Shown: positions 38,096 through 46,100 of the stretch, piece after piece
How positions within the stretch are numbered: the first letter of the stretch is position 1
Layout of the letters: each line of letters opens with the position of its first letter
Source of the DNA: an uncultured Coriobacteriales bacterium
Lineage (GTDB): Bacteria > Actinomycetota > Coriobacteriia > Coriobacteriales > UMGS124
NCBI GenBank assembly: GCA_934636245.1
Contig: CAKUAI010000004.1
Coordinates: 62,001 to 126,000 of the forward strand
Direction of reading: 5' to 3'
DNA length: 64,000 bases
Position numbers and translations under genes: made by a program
The notes under the pieces: model-generated
Database searches by the model: none
Seen by the model: the letters and a program-made list of their open reading frames with translations, nothing else
What the model was told of the DNA's origin: nothing

Positions 38096-38142
38096 GTGCC
38101 GCCTGGTGCCTTCGGGCACCTGAGACATTCCCGCGTCAAGAG

Positions 38143-38175
38143 AGGGTCGTCCGAGAGTCTCGGGCGACCCTTTTT
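38143..38175 (+). terminator. intrinsic terminator after proS
   Basis: Stem AGGGTCG/CGACCCT with inner CCGAG/CTCGG and T5. A smaller perfect hairpin with a TTCG loop (38105-38120) lies just upstream. Confidence 0.9.
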
Positions 38176-38201
38176 GCGCGAGGTGAAACGAGGTTCAAAC
38201 G

Positions 38202-38239
38202 AGAGAGGGGCTGCCTGGAATACCGGGCAGCCCCTCTCT
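38202..38239 (-). terminator. hairpin at the convergent gene ends
   Basis: Perfect 14-bp stem AGAGAGGGGCTGCC/GGCAGCCCCTCTCT with a 10-base loop, between proS and the convergent minus-strand gene. The U-tract on the minus side is weak (CGTTTG), so its use as terminator is probable but not certain. Confidence 0.6.
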
Positions 38240-38306
38240 GTGTGTTGACGCATGTGTTGCCTTGAGCCTGGCCGCTGACGCCGGCTTCCGCGCCGCCGCG
38301 CTCCTG

Positions 38307-39416
38307 TTAGCTGAGCGTCACGCCGCCAAGCCAGCCCCAGCGGGGGGTGACCGTGGAGCCGTAGTAGCTTATCCAGCTGCCCAGGTCGATGGTGCGGATG
38401 TAGCCGATGTTGTCCATCACGGTGCCGCCGCCCACGTAGATGCCCACGTGGCCATAAATCTGGCCGGCCGAGGTGTGGGGGTGCGAGGACACGGCCACGA
38501 TCATGCCCGGCTGGATGGAGCCCTGGTCGGAGGAATAGCACCAGGAGGCGTACATGTCGCAGGCGTCGCCGCCGAAGTAACCGATGCCGGCGTTGGTGAA
38601 GACGTTGGTCACCCATGCGGCGCAGTAGCCGGCACCGGGGGAGGGCGTGGAGTTGCAGCAGCTCAAGACGGCGCTTGCCGAGGTGCCGCCGTAGGAGCCC
38701 GAGGTCTGGGCTGCCGCTGCGGCTTCGGCGGCCGCGGCAGCTTCGGCTGCGGCCTGAGCCTGGGCGATGAGCTCCTGGTTGTACTGCTCGGTGAGGGCCT
38801 GCACTTGCTCGTCGAGGCTCGAAAGCAGGTTGTAGGCGTCGTTTTGGCGCTGAAGCATCTGGGCGAGCTGGTCTTCCTGCTGGGCCTTCAGGTCCTCGAG
38901 CTCGGCGAGCTGGGCCTCGAGCTCGGCCTCCCAGGCCTCAAGCTGCGCCTGGGTGTCTTTGATCTGGGCGATGAGCTCGGCCTCGGCGTCGCTCACCTTG
39001 TTGAGGTAGTAGATGTTGCGGAACAGCTCCTCAAAGTCGGCCGAGTTGAGCACCACGTCGATGGGTGTGGTGGTGCCGTGCTTGTAGCTGTTCGACACGT
39101 AAGTGGCGAGCTCTTCCTGCTCGGCGGCAAGCTGGGCCTTCGTGGCCTCGATCTGCTCCTGGGTCTGGCCGATCTCGATGTTCTTGGCCTCGATGGCGCC
39201 CAGCGTCGCGTCGAGCTCCTGGCTGAGCTGCTGATATTCCCAGGCAAGCTCGTCGATCTGGGCCTGCACGGCCTCATATTGCGCTTGCGCGTCGGCCAGG
39301 GCGGCCGCAGTTGCCTCTTCGGCACGAGACGTGCGGGGCGACAGGCTGGCACAGCAGCCGAGCACGGCGGCGTAGCCGGTAAGGGATGCGAACTGGCGGC
39401 GAGAAAGCAAAGCCAT
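38307..39416 (-). CDS. PcsB-like secreted NlpC/P60 peptidoglycan hydrolase
   Basis: Likely exported cell-separation hydrolase of 369 residues. The leader MALLSRRQFASLTGYAAVLG has a twin-arginine-like SRRQF motif before a short hydrophobic stretch. Two long coiled-coil segments (about 35-240) follow, then an Ala-rich linker and a C-terminal Cys-His domain with GYCAAWVTNVF (catalytic Cys) and YGHVGIYVGGG (His). Start 39416 is preferred to an ATG at 39464 because GAAAGG precedes it and the upstream codons fall in a tandem repeat. CHAP family membership is an alternative. Such proteins are normally regulated by FtsEX. Confidence 0.82.
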   Translation of the reverse strand: MALLSRRQFASLTGYAAVLGCCASLSPRTSRAEEATAAALADAQAQYEAVQAQIDELAWEYQQLSQELDATLGAIEAKNIEIGQTQEQIEATKAQLAAEQEELATYVSNSYKHGTTTPIDVVLNSADFEELFRNIYYLNKVSDAEAELIAQIKDTQAQLEAWEAELEAQLAELEDLKAQQEDQLAQMLQRQNDAYNLLSSLDEQVQALTEQYNQELIAQAQAAAEAAAAAEAAAAAQTSGSYGGTSASAVLSCCNSTPSPGAGYCAAWVTNVFTNAGIGYFGGDACDMYASWCYSSDQGSIQPGMIVAVSSHPHTSAGQIYGHVGIYVGGGTVMDNIGYIRTIDLGSWISYYGSTVTPRWGWLGGVTLS

Positions 39417-39440
39417 TGACAAGGGCCTTTCGGTTGAAGC

Positions 39441-39464
39441 GGTGTTGCATAAGGTGTTGCACAA
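39441..39464. repeat. 12-bp tandem direct repeat in the leader of the PcsB-like gene
   Basis: GGTGTTGCATAA and GGTGTTGCACAA stand head to tail in the 5' leader, just downstream of a minus-strand -10 (TATACT, 39475-39480). It could be an operator. Confidence 0.5.
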
Positions 39465-39474
39465 AGCGAATCAA

Positions 39475-39480
39475 GTATAT
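39475..39480 (-). promoter_or_regulatory. -10 of the PcsB-like gene
   Basis: Minus strand TATACT (5/6 match) about 60 bases before the start codon. No strong -35 is found at 16-18 bases. Confidence 0.4.
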
Positions 39481-39696
39481 CGTGCGCCCGGACAGCTGAA
39501 GGCAAAGCCCGCGCGATTGCCCCCGCAGCCCATGCAATTGGCAGAGTGTGATTCGCGTGTTTTGCGTCGCCGATAGGGGAGCCTGCCGTATCCTTTTGCA
39601 TGTTCAGCCTGGTGGACCCCGTGCGTCGAGCGGGTGCCTTGGGCCGCTGCGACCCTCGCAAGGGCGCGGCCGGTCACCTTTGAAACGGAGCCTTGG

Positions 39697-41388
39697 ATGC
39701 CATCTGAGAACCTTGCCACCGCCTCCCATACGTCTGCCTCCAGGCGCAGGCCCGCCGTGCTTGCGGCCCTGCTTGCCTGTCTCACCGCCTTCGTGCTTGC
39801 CTGCATGGCACCCGGCTATGCCCGGGCGTCGTACTTTAGCGACGTGCCGGAGGGCGAGTGGTATGCCACATGGGTCGACCAGGCCTTTGACCAAGGGCTC
39901 ATGTCGGGCTACACCGATGAGAACGACGAGCTCACGGGCCTTTTCGGCCCCGACGACGAGCTCACACGCGCCCAGGTGGCCATGGTGCTGTGGCGCATGG
40001 CGGGCATGCCCGGCATTCACGAGGGTGCCCTGTTTGACGATGTGCAATTTGGCGCGTGGTACGAGGCGGCGGTTGACTGGTGCGTGGAGGCGGGCGTGAT
40101 CACCGGCTACACCTCGGGCGTCGACGAGGGGTGCTTCCGCCCCGACAGGCCCGTCAGCCGCCAGGAGTTTGCCGTGATGGCCTGGCGCTATGCCGAGTGG
40201 GCGGGCATGGACACCACCGACCCCGACCCCGTGCCGCTTGAGTCCACCACCGACTGGGAGAGTGCCGACTCCTGGGCGCTCGAGGCCCTCATGTGGACGG
40301 CGGCCACGGGTGTGCTCTCGGGTTTTGACAACCAAGGCGGGACGAAGTCCATCAAGCCGTTCGGCACCGCGACCCGCGCCCAAGCGGCAAAGGTGTTCGT
40401 CATGCTCTCCGACCAGCCCAACCTGCCCGAGCCTGACAAGAAGCCCACCGACGGCGCGGAATCGGGCGGGGACAACCTCGGCGACACCCACGACAAGCCC
40501 GCCTACGCGGTGCTGTACGCCGACGGCCTGCTGTCGCTGCAGCGCGGCGACGACAAGGATTCCGCCCATGGTGAGGTGCTCGGTGCCTGGCAGTGGGACG
40601 GGGCGTCTTCTCCCTGGTACGAGCAGCGCGACTCCGTGCGTTCCGTCGTTGTGCGCGACGCGGTCAGTGCGCGCGGGGGAGGCCTCTTCGGCGGCCTTGC
40701 AAACTGCACCTCGATGGACCTTGCGTGCCTGGACGTGTCGGGCGCGACGCTGCTCGACTCGATGTTTCGCTCCTGCGCCTCGCTCGAGACGCTCGACCTT
40801 TCGAGCTGGGACACTTCAGGCGTGGAGAACTTCTCCTGCATGTTCGAGGGCTGCTCGTCGCTGCGTGAGCTCAACCTGGCGGGCTTCGACACCTCCCGTG
40901 CGCTCGACCTGTCGTGGATGTTCTCGGGCTGCTCGGCCCTGAAGACGGTCGACGTGGCCGGCTGGGACGTGCATCGGGCTGAGTCGCTTTCAGCGATGTT
41001 TCGCGGCTGCACCTTGCTTGAGGCACTCGACCTTTCCGGCTGGGATGTGTCTTCCGCGCTCTACCTGGCCTCGATGTTTCGCGACTGCACGGCCCTGACC
41101 TCGCTGGATGTCTCCACGTGGGACGTCTGGGGCGCCCTTGACTGCTCGCACATGTTCGACGGCTGCACCTCGCTCGACCCGGCAGATATCCCCAGTTGGG
41201 ATGCGCCCACCGTGGTGGACAAGGGAAGCAAGTTCACGGATGTGAGCGAAGGCGAGACCGAGAAGCCTTCCGTCGAGCCGACGCCCGACGAGGGCCTCGC
41301 GGATGGATTTGCCACTTTCGGCGAGGACGACCCTGCACCCGCCGTGCTCGAGCTAGGAGAGGACCCCGCCTCCGCCCTGGCCGCTTAG
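39697..41388 (+). CDS. secreted SLH-domain protein with BspA-like (DUF285) repeats
   Basis: Surface protein of 563 residues. A signal peptide (hydrophobic core about 20-40) is followed by three S-layer-homology domains: YFSDVPEGEWYATWVDQAF, then LFDDVQFGAWYEAAVDWCV and a third near residue 185. A charged linker leads to at least five 24-residue BspA/DUF285 leucine-rich repeats of the form LDLSSWDTSxVxNxSxMFxGCSSL (about 355-510) and an acidic tail. It has no LPxTG signal, so anchoring is presumably by SLH binding to a wall polymer. BspA repeats mediate host-protein binding in other bacteria. The ATG follows GGAG at 6 bases. Confidence 0.87.
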   Translation: MPSENLATASHTSASRRRPAVLAALLACLTAFVLACMAPGYARASYFSDVPEGEWYATWVDQAFDQGLMSGYTDENDELTGLFGPDDELTRAQVAMVLWRMAGMPGIHEGALFDDVQFGAWYEAAVDWCVEAGVITGYTSGVDEGCFRPDRPVSRQEFAVMAWRYAEWAGMDTTDPDPVPLESTTDWESADSWALEALMWTAATGVLSGFDNQGGTKSIKPFGTATRAQAAKVFVMLSDQPNLPEPDKKPTDGAESGGDNLGDTHDKPAYAVLYADGLLSLQRGDDKDSAHGEVLGAWQWDGASSPWYEQRDSVRSVVVRDAVSARGGGLFGGLANCTSMDLACLDVSGATLLDSMFRSCASLETLDLSSWDTSGVENFSCMFEGCSSLRELNLAGFDTSRALDLSWMFSGCSALKTVDVAGWDVHRAESLSAMFRGCTLLEALDLSGWDVSSALYLASMFRDCTALTSLDVSTWDVWGALDCSHMFDGCTSLDPADIPSWDAPTVVDKGSKFTDVSEGETEKPSVEPTPDEGLADGFATFGEDDPAPAVLELGEDPASALAA

Positions 41389-41665
41389 TCGTTTGGCGCA
41401 ATTTGCCCCACCGGCCTTTCTGGGTTCAGTGAGGGCCTCGGTGCGTCTCCTGCAAGTGCTATTTGACGAGCCTAAACGACTCGGGACGTCAGTAAGTACC
41501 GGGCTTTCTTGAGAGAATTGTTGCCTGATGGGTTCTTCGGGTGAAGACCGGTGTACGCGCCCCGCTTCCGGGTCGCACGGGTAGACTGGCACCTGTTTCC
41601 ACCGTCGCGCAGGCCCGCGCCCCGCGCCTGCCTTCGGCCCGCCCCAACCCGCGAGGAGCCCACTC

Positions 41666-41971
41666 ATGCTGACCGACAAGGAGTTCAAGCGCCTGAGCCG
41701 CGCCGAGCTGATCGAGATCATCTATCGGATGCAGCAGGACGAGGAGGCCCTGCGCCGCGAGAACGACGAGCTGCGTGCGAGGCTGGCGGACCGGCGGTCG
41801 CACCTGGACAACGCCGGCTCCATCGCCGAGGCGGCCCTGGCCCTGAACGGCGTGTTCGCGGCGGCCCAGGCGGCGGCCGATGACTACCTGGCCGAGGTGC
41901 GCCAACTGCGCGACCGCGCAGCGGCGGGGGAGGCACCAGTGGCCCCGACGTCAGGCGAGGCCCGCCCGTAA
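41666..41971 (+). CDS. conserved coiled-coil protein of sortase/pilus loci
   Basis: 101 residues, no signal peptide. The N-terminus MLTDKEFKRLSRAELIEIIY leads into a heptad-rich segment (about 20-50), then a DNAGSIAEAALALNGVF block and another helix. I recognise the pattern as a small protein often found next to pilin and signal-peptidase genes in Firmicutes and Coriobacteria, but its function is not known to me. It opens the pilus locus here. GAGGAG precedes the ATG. Confidence 0.7.
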   Translation: MLTDKEFKRLSRAELIEIIYRMQQDEEALRRENDELRARLADRRSHLDNAGSIAEAALALNGVFAAAQAAADDYLAEVRQLRDRAAAGEAPVAPTSGEARP

Positions 41972-42221
41972 GGTCGCGCATGCAGCGGTAGCCGCGCGAC
42001 CCGGCGCTCGCGGCAGCTACGAGGTTCGCGTCATCCCGGCACCAACCACAAAAAAGGTGACCGGCCACGCCTCGTCAACCTGCCTTTTGCCCAGGTTGAG
42101 CGGCCTGTCTGCTCAGTGTGTGCATAATGGACTGCGCCAATACAATCTGCTATAGTGACGGTCTCTAGCACCCCCGTCGCATCGTCGGCGGGGGTGCTTA
42201 CACGTATCGGAGCGCAGAAAC
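41972..42221 (+). other. regulatory gap before the pilus signal peptidase
   Basis: No gene is seen. It holds a promoter (42128-42156) and a leader hairpin with a perfect 10-bp stem AGCACCCCCG (42167-42176)/CGGGGGTGCT (42189-42198) that lacks a T run. Confidence 0.5.
42128..42156 (+). promoter_or_regulatory. promoter of the pilus/signal peptidase operon
   Basis: TGGACT (42128-42133), a 17-base spacer and TATAGT (42151-42156), with TG at 42148-42149 making an extended -10. It is the best promoter candidate for the whole adhesin-pilin-sortase cluster. Confidence 0.65.
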
Positions 42222-42265
42222 ACGACGGCCGTACCTGAAAAGGCCGGTGGTACCGACAAGACGTC

Positions 42266-42274
42266 GGGGGGGGG
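42266..42274 (+). repeat. G9 homopolymer at the start of the signal peptidase gene
   Basis: Nine consecutive G, the longest homopolymer I noticed in the window. One extra G would join the frame of GTG 42247 to the signal peptidase frame. Confidence 0.85.
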
Positions 42275-42278
42275 CTCT

Positions 42279-43154
42279 TTGTTGTTTTACGAGCGCGGCT
42301 CCCATCGCGAGCCCGCCATTGAGGGCTGCCACCGGAGTCGCTCGGGCCACCGATCGCCTGCGTCCCCGAAACCCTTCCGCACCTCCCCAGCCGCGACGGC
42401 CGCGCAAGCCGTGCGTCCTGCGCAGGACGCGCCCCAGGGCAAGCACTTCGCACCGCGCCCCGGCGGCGCACCGGCCCCGCAGGCCGGTCAGCCAGCGGCC
42501 ACCGGCTCCCAAGCCGCCCAGGCCGCCCAAACCACACAGGCAGTCTCCAACACCCCGGTGAGCGACAGCTCTCAATCTCAACCCCAGATTGAACTCCCTA
42601 CGCGTGAACAGGTCTCGCGGGAGCGCGAGGCCCTTGCGCGCCGGAGCGCCTGGGCGCGCGCCCTGCGGAGCACGTTGGCCACGCTCATGGTCGTCGCGGC
42701 CGTCGCGGTGCTCGTCGTCACCATTTTCCTGCCCGTGCTGCAGATTAGCGGCACGAGCATGGAACCCACGCTGCACGACGGCGACGTGGTGGTGCTCGTC
42801 AAGAACGCCTCCTATGGCCGCGGCGACCTGTGCGGCGTGGCCTACGAGAACAAGTACCTCATCAAGCGCATCATCGGCCTGCCTGGCGACACTATCGACA
42901 TCGCCTCCGACGGCACGGTTTACGTTAACGGCGACCGGCTCGACGAACCCTACGTGAGCGAGAAGGGCTTGGGCGAGTGCGACCTGACCTTCCCCTACCA
43001 GGTACCCGACGGCAAGTACTTCGTCATGGGCGACCACCGCTCGACGTCGGTGGACAGCCGCAGCTCGGTCATCGGCCCCGTTGCCGCCGACCAGATCGTC
43101 GGCCGCGTGCTGCTGCGCGTGTGGCCGCTCAACTCGCTTGCGTTGCTCGCGTAG
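42279..43154 (+). CDS. lepB: signal peptidase I of the pilus locus
   Basis: Type I signal peptidase that would process pilus subunits. After a Pro/Ala/Gln-rich cytoplasmic region of about 115 residues come one transmembrane helix and the catalytic blocks: SGTSMEPTL (nucleophile S160), KRIIGLPGD (general base K196) and FVMGDHRSTSVDSR. The only standard in-frame starts are TTG 42279 and 42282, directly after a run of nine G (42266-42274). Coding-like sequence continues upstream in frame to an ACG at 42222 preceded by GGAG (42209-42212), so the true start is doubtful and the G9 tract may be coding. The adhesin gene follows after 14 bases. Confidence 0.88.
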   Translation: MLFYERGSHREPAIEGCHRSRSGHRSPASPKPFRTSPAATAAQAVRPAQDAPQGKHFAPRPGGAPAPQAGQPAATGSQAAQAAQTTQAVSNTPVSDSSQSQPQIELPTREQVSREREALARRSAWARALRSTLATLMVVAAVAVLVVTIFLPVLQISGTSMEPTLHDGDVVVLVKNASYGRGDLCGVAYENKYLIKRIIGLPGDTIDIASDGTVYVNGDRLDEPYVSEKGLGECDLTFPYQVPDGKYFVMGDHRSTSVDSRSSVIGPVAADQIVGRVLLRVWPLNSLALLA

Positions 43155-43168
43155 GGAGGGGATGCGGC

Positions 43169-46100
43169 ATGCACACGCAAAAGACTAAGCATAAATCTCA
43201 AGAAGAGCGTGAGGAAGCGCCCCAAGGCCATAGCCAAGACGTGCTGCGCACCCGCGCGCACGCGGCGGGCGCTGTCCACGCGTTCGCCCCGTCCTCCCAC
43301 CTCGCTGGGCTCGCGCGGCTGCACACCGTACGCCGCCGCGTCCTCGCGGCGTTGGCGGTACTATCGTTCGTCGTGGCCCTTGCGGTGGTGTGGCAGCTCA
43401 AGCTCACGGGCATCTCCATGACGGACGAGGCGTTCTGCGGCAAGCCCGAGCACGTCCATACGGACGCGTGCGTCACGCACACCCTTACCTGTGCGCAAGA
43501 GGAGCATGCCCACTCGACAGAGGCCGACTGCTACGCGACGCAGCGAGCCCTTGTCTGCGGGCAGGAAGAGCACACCCACTCGGTTGAGGACGGCTGCTAC
43601 GACGTGGACGGCAACCTGGTGTGCGACAGGCTCGAGCACACCCACACTGACGCATGCTACGCCGACGAGCAGGTACTGACCTGCGACAAGCCCGAGCACG
43701 CCCACACGGACGCGTGCTACGAGACCGCCTACACCTGCGGCCTCGAGGAGCACGTCCACACGCCGCAATGCTACTCTAACGTTAATGCTGACCTTGAGAC
43801 TTCCGAGGACTGGGAGGCGTCTCTGCCCGCACTCACGGGTGCCTCGGCCGACGACCTCGTGGCCGTGGCCGTCTCACAGCTGGGCATGTCTGAGAGCGTC
43901 CAGAACTTCCAGGTGGCTGACGACGGCACCACGCGCCGGGGCTACTCGCGCTATGGCGCGTGGTACGGCAACCCCTACGGCGCGTGGTCGGCCATGTTCG
44001 TGGACTTCTGCCTGAGCTACGCGGGCAATGCAGCGGCCGGCACGCTCGCCAACTCCGGTGCCAACGCCATGTTGTTCCAGGCGCAGCAGGCGGGCCTGTT
44101 CCACAGCGCCGAGGAGGGTGCGCAGGGCCTCGCGCAGGCGATGGCCCCTTCCGAGCAGCAGGCCACGCAGGCGGATATGGGCGAGGACGTGGGCGAGGGA
44201 GGGCAGGGCGCTGCACTGGCGGGCACGGCCGCCTTCGTCCCGCGGGCCGGCGACGTGCTGTTCCTCGACGAGGACGGTGACGGGCAGGCCGACGCCGCGG
44301 CCGTCATCGAGGCGACGGACGCATCCTCCTCCGTGCTCCATGCCATCCAGGGTGACTCCAACGTGCAGGGGGTCGAGGGTCAGGCCGACCGCGTGGAGCG
44401 CGTGGTCTACGCCGCCTCCGACGCCCGCATCCTGGGCTATGCCAAGCTGCCCCGCACGGTGGACGGCGAGCCCGACCCGGCCGACGAGGAGGCGGGTCTG
44501 GGCCCCTCGGACGCCGCCAACGACGGCGCTGGCAACGGTGCCGACGCGGCCGAGGACGCCGACGACGGCATCGCCGTCGCCGCGCTCCAGCCGAGCGGCA
44601 CCAAGACGGTCAACTGCTACGCCATTGTCAACGGCGAGCACACCAAGCTCGCCTCGAAGCAGGTCACCTGCTACCTGCAGGGCAAGGTTCCCTACATCAA
44701 CGCGGCGGACCTCGAGGACGTCTACGGTGCCCTCGGGTTCACGGCCTCCCAGTTGACTGACGCGAGCATCGCGTTTCCCTTCGCCAACGGCGTGGATAGC
44801 AAGCGCGACGACTATTGGATTGACTGCCCGACCGTCGTCGACGGCGATACGTGCTACGTCCCCCTCACCAAGGAGTCCGCCACAAACCTCTGCTACCTGC
44901 CCACGTCTGGCGCAAGCGCCGCAACCTATATGGGCACCTTCGACACAGACGCGTCGGGCTGCGAGATCGACGGGCCGAAGTTCACGGGCACCCGCCCCTC
45001 GACGCTGCTCGAAAAGGCCCCGGACGGCGACCGCTTCTACACCGTCACGGTTCCCGACGAGGGTGCAGACGCGGCGGGGATCCATTACGTCTGCGGGGAC
45101 GCGGGTGCAGACGCGCTGAGCGTGACCCTGCCCAGTCCCAAGGCGGGCATGATGTGGCAGCTGCGCGATGCGGACGGCGCTGTCGTGGACCCCACCCAGG
45201 ACGCGAACGTCAGCCTGACGACGTCCGACGACGCCACCACGTACACCTACACGTTCTCGAACGTGGCGCGCGCCTACGCGTTCGAGCTCGTTTCGGACCA
45301 GCAGGGGGTGACGGTCGTCTACGACCTCAACCTGACCGGGACGTACAACGCCGCCGACGCGCCCAAGGTGTACGGCATCGACGGCTACACGGAGACGCTC
45401 CCCGTGCAGGCGCAGGCGTCGTACGTCTTGCCCGCCCCGTCTCCCCGGTCCTACAGCTACACCCTGGCCTCCGATCCGCTCACCCACCGGGCGACGTTTT
45501 CCTCGTGGTCGGTGCTCGTCGGTGGCCGCGTGGTCGAGGAGGGCTTGCAGCCCGGCGCCTCCATCGACCTGTCGCAGTACGCCGGCAGGACGGTGACGCT
45601 GCGCGCGAACTGGGACGACGCGGTGCTGGGCACGGTCAGGTGCTACGCGTTCGTCGACGACGCGAGGGTCCTCCTCGGCACGCGCCAGGTTGAGTGGCGC
45701 CTGGCGAGCGAGGGCCAGAGGGACCGCTACTACGTCAAGGCGTCCGACCTGGACGCGATACTGGAGGCGTACGGCATCACTGAGCACGCCACTTCCGCAG
45801 ACGGCACGCTCTACTACCTGATGGGGCGTCCCAGCGGCTCTGACACGAACCTGTGGGCCGACACGTCTGCCAGAACCATCGACGGCGAGGTGTACGTCCC
45901 GGCCTTCCTGAAGGACACCGTCACGGCGGCGTCGCTGGCCACGGGCGACGTCTACTACTTGCCCGTGAGCGGATCTTCCAGTGGGGCGTTTGAGGATGCC
46001 TACGGCAAGCTGAAAGTCAGCCCCGCCGATATGCTCGACAGCAAGAAGGACATGCTCTACAGCGTCACCGTCCACGACTACGACGCGACCGTCTACCCGA

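Noticed and set aside
38105..38120. Perfect hairpin GGTGCC-TTCG-GGCACC after proS
   Set aside because: Not followed by T residues, so not called a terminator itself; the next hairpin with T5 is the better candidate.
42247..42561. Alternative frame from GTG 42247 as a separate small protein
   Set aside because: Arg/Pro-rich translation with codon positions unlike a real gene; considered only as a possible start for the signal peptidase after a G-tract indel.
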